24,674 nt of DNA from JAABRU01 sp050180235 (GTDB lineage: Bacteria; Desulfobacterota; Desulfobacteria; Desulfobacterales; Desulfococcaceae), in assembly GCA_050180235.1 (NCBI GenBank), contig JBFXEJ010000100.1, positions 1 to 24,674 on the forward strand. Reading direction: 5' to 3'. Both the position numbers and the translations under genes were made by a program. Shown here piece after piece: positions 23,140 through 24,674 of the stretch; the first letter of the stretch is position 1; every line of letters starts with the position of its first letter. The notes beneath the pieces are model-generated. The model saw only the letters and a list, made by a program, of their open reading frames with translations. It did no database searches and had not been told where the DNA came from.

Positions 23140-24552
23140 ATGAAAAAAATATCCCCCGATGATTTAAACAGAATGCTCAAAGAACACGGTATCTGGCTGC
23201 GTTCGGACGGACAAAAGGGCACCAAAGCGGATCTGTCCGGCACGGATCTCTCAGAAGCCGCTCTTTCAGAAACCAGACTTATGCTTGCCAACCTCTACCG
23301 CGCCAGGCTGTGCGGAGCATCCATGGTACTCATAGATCTGTCCCAGGCAAATCTGTCCAGAGCGGATCTTTCTGATGCGGATCTGTCGGGCGCGGATCTT
23401 CTGCTGAGCAATTTCTTTCATGCGGATCTGTCGGGCGCGGATTTGTCCGTAGCTGATCTGTCCGGCGCCAACCTGTCCCATGCACGTCTGCCCGGTGCCT
23501 CCCTGCCCCAGGCCGACCTCTCACGGGCCTGCCTGACGGGTGCGGATTTGTCCGGAGCTGATCTGTCCGGAGCCAATTTCGCAAACGCTGATCTTTCCCA
23601 TGCAAACCTCAGCCAGTCCCATATGCGCAAGGCCAGTTTTTTCGGAGCCAATCTGAGCGGAGCCAATCTTCTGCAGGCATCTTTTCACGGAGCTGATTTC
23701 ACAGAGGCCAACCTGGGCGGGGTGATGATTGACTCTCTGACAATGGCACAGCTTCCGGCAGATACGGAAAAAAAATACAAACAGACATTTCAGATCATTG
23801 AAACGGAAAAAACCGACCGCTTCGCAATTATCCGGGAAATGCGGCTCCCGGCTCCCTATTATCAGGCCGGGCTGGCCATTCTGGATTTCTTTGGCATGTT
23901 TCTGGCACAGGAAGGCCCCGGAGAACTGAAAATCAGGACTGAATTCAGAAATTACACAGTACGGCTGGTGGTGGAAACACCCAATGCAATGGTGCGGGAT
24001 CAGATGGAGGATCTTTTTGAGATATACGGACTGATCATCCAGGGCAAGATGGTTCCCGAAGCCCTGTCCGGCGAAAAACGTCAGGTCCGGCGGCTGGAAA
24101 ACCAGTTGGATCATGCGGCAGTTCTTCTGGAGCATGAGAATGCGCTGTTACGGGATGATCATCCCAAAGGGAAAAACTCTGAAGGAAATATCCAGTGGCT
24201 GCGAACCCATATGGGACGGCTGCTGCAGCATCCGGAAACCCGGCCCCGGCCCATGAAGGAGGTTCCCCGCGCGGCAGTCCACCATATTTCACTTTTCCGG
24301 GAAGCCGTCACAGCCATTATGCGGGAACATCCGGACATCCGATCCCAGATTTCCCTGGTGCTCCAGAAACTCAGCATGGAGGCACCGGGCGAACAGGATA
24401 TTAACGACATCAGTGATGCCCTGTCATCGCTCAAAGAAAAACACCCTGAACGATTTGACGAAATCTCGGACGCATTTTATGACAGCAGAATGGCTGAGGT
24501 AAAATCGGTCTGGAGTGATGTGTTTCTGGAAATACTCAACCGGCTGGCCTAG
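23140..24552 (+). CDS. Pentapeptide-repeat protein with unassigned C-terminal domains
   Basis: The ATG at 23140, behind GGAGCGAG, gives 470 residues; an upstream in-frame TTG coincides with the promoter -35 and is rejected. Residues about 29-197 are some 33 pentapeptides of the A(D/N)LSG type, expected to form a right-handed quadrilateral beta-helix. A linker and an alpha/beta-looking segment follow (about 238-305, with AILDFFGMFLAQEG and IRTEFRNYTVRLVVETP then LFEIYGLIIQGKMVPE), then a helical, charged part (about 312-470). I recognise no catalytic motif; role unknown. No signal peptide or membrane helix. The TAG stop appears to be formed at the edge of an IS630-type element, so the original C-terminus may have been longer. 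Confidence 0.85.
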   Translation: MKKISPDDLNRMLKEHGIWLRSDGQKGTKADLSGTDLSEAALSETRLMLANLYRARLCGASMVLIDLSQANLSRADLSDADLSGADLLLSNFFHADLSGADLSVADLSGANLSHARLPGASLPQADLSRACLTGADLSGADLSGANFANADLSHANLSQSHMRKASFFGANLSGANLLQASFHGADFTEANLGGVMIDSLTMAQLPADTEKKYKQTFQIIETEKTDRFAIIREMRLPAPYYQAGLAILDFFGMFLAQEGPGELKIRTEFRNYTVRLVVETPNAMVRDQMEDLFEIYGLIIQGKMVPEALSGEKRQVRRLENQLDHAAVLLEHENALLRDDHPKGKNSEGNIQWLRTHMGRLLQHPETRPRPMKEVPRAAVHHISLFREAVTAIMREHPDIRSQISLVLQKLSMEAPGEQDINDISDALSSLKEKHPERFDEISDAFYDSRMAEVKSVWSDVFLEILNRLA

Positions 24553-24559
24553 TGTTCTG

Positions 24560-24674
24560 TCAAGGTTTAACTGACGGATAAAGTCGCTTCAGTTTTATTC
24601 TCGCATCCTTTGTTCTGAACTGCCAGTCCACACCTTTCATATTCCTGTTCCGTTCTTTATACCATTCGGCAGTC
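24560..24674 (-). CDS. IS630-type transposase, C-terminal fragment (continues past the right edge)
   Basis: The minus strand reads 37 codons from the window edge to TGA at 24560-24562. The peptide includes EWYKERNRNMKGVDWQF and DARIKLKRLYPS, matching the conserved C-terminal tail of IS630-family transposases (DWQFTTxDARIKLxxLYP). The catalytic DDE part lies outside the window, so I cannot say whether the copy is intact. The element's end would lie between 24551 and 24560. Confidence 0.75.
   Translation of the reverse strand, partial: TAEWYKERNRNMKGVDWQFRTKDARIKLKRLYPSVKP

Noticed and set aside
23266..23666. Minus-strand frames with repeated RTDQLRTN/ARQIRIRQI motifs
   Set aside because: Antisense to the pentapeptide repeats, whose 15-nt period keeps several frames open.

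Overview
The window reads as chromosomal sequence of a Gram-negative bacterium, most likely a sulfate-reducer-type deltaproteobacterium (Desulfobacterota). That placement is inference. It rests on the split F-type ATP synthase operon with paired b and b' subunits, RNase Y beside tyrS, a bactofilin next to the Mre/RodA/PBP2 genes, and many intergenic repeats of the sort common in large, filamentous relatives such as Desulfonema. No marker in the window fixes the genus.

Layout. Positions 1-512 hold minus-strand signals: a TTGACA-N17-TATAAG promoter followed by a boxA-like motif that points out of the left edge (probable rRNA operon leader), a second promoter that runs straight into a terminator, and the tyrS terminator. 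tyrS and rny (513-3375, minus) follow as a tight pair. Positions 3376-5785 are a 2.4 kb gene-free, repeat-rich stretch. Positions 5786-11708 (minus) carry atpF'-atpF-atpH-atpA-atpG-atpD-atpC, the F1 sector and peripheral stalk without the a and c subunits. Positions 11862-18175 (minus) carry the cell-elongation cluster mreB-mreC-mreD-mrdA-rodA-bactofilin. It is interrupted between mreD and mrdA by a MITE-like element and 30 heptamer repeats that run up to the mrdA start codon. Positions 18576-20611 (minus) carry an LD-carypeptidase-family peptidase (S66) and a beta-lactamase-fold serine hydrolase that overlap by 4 nt. A tRNA-Pro(GGG) at 20702-20778 (plus) is divergent, and its promoter is interleaved with the peptidase promoter. 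The right end, on the plus strand, holds a membrane-embedded spermidine-synthase-like protein, a pentapeptide-repeat protein with an unassigned C-terminal half, and the 3' end of an IS630-type transposase (minus).

Functionally, most of the window is core: tyrosyl-tRNA charging, RNA turnover, ATP synthesis and the Rod system. MreB filaments organise MreC/MreD, RodA polymerises glycan, PBP2 crosslinks it, and a bactofilin may add a shape scaffold. The S66 peptidase and serine hydrolase fit peptidoglycan turnover. The unusual material is the repeat biology (a MITE family with target duplications, a heptamer array whose unit equals the MITE tip, and an inverted repeat family) and the right-hand accessory genes.
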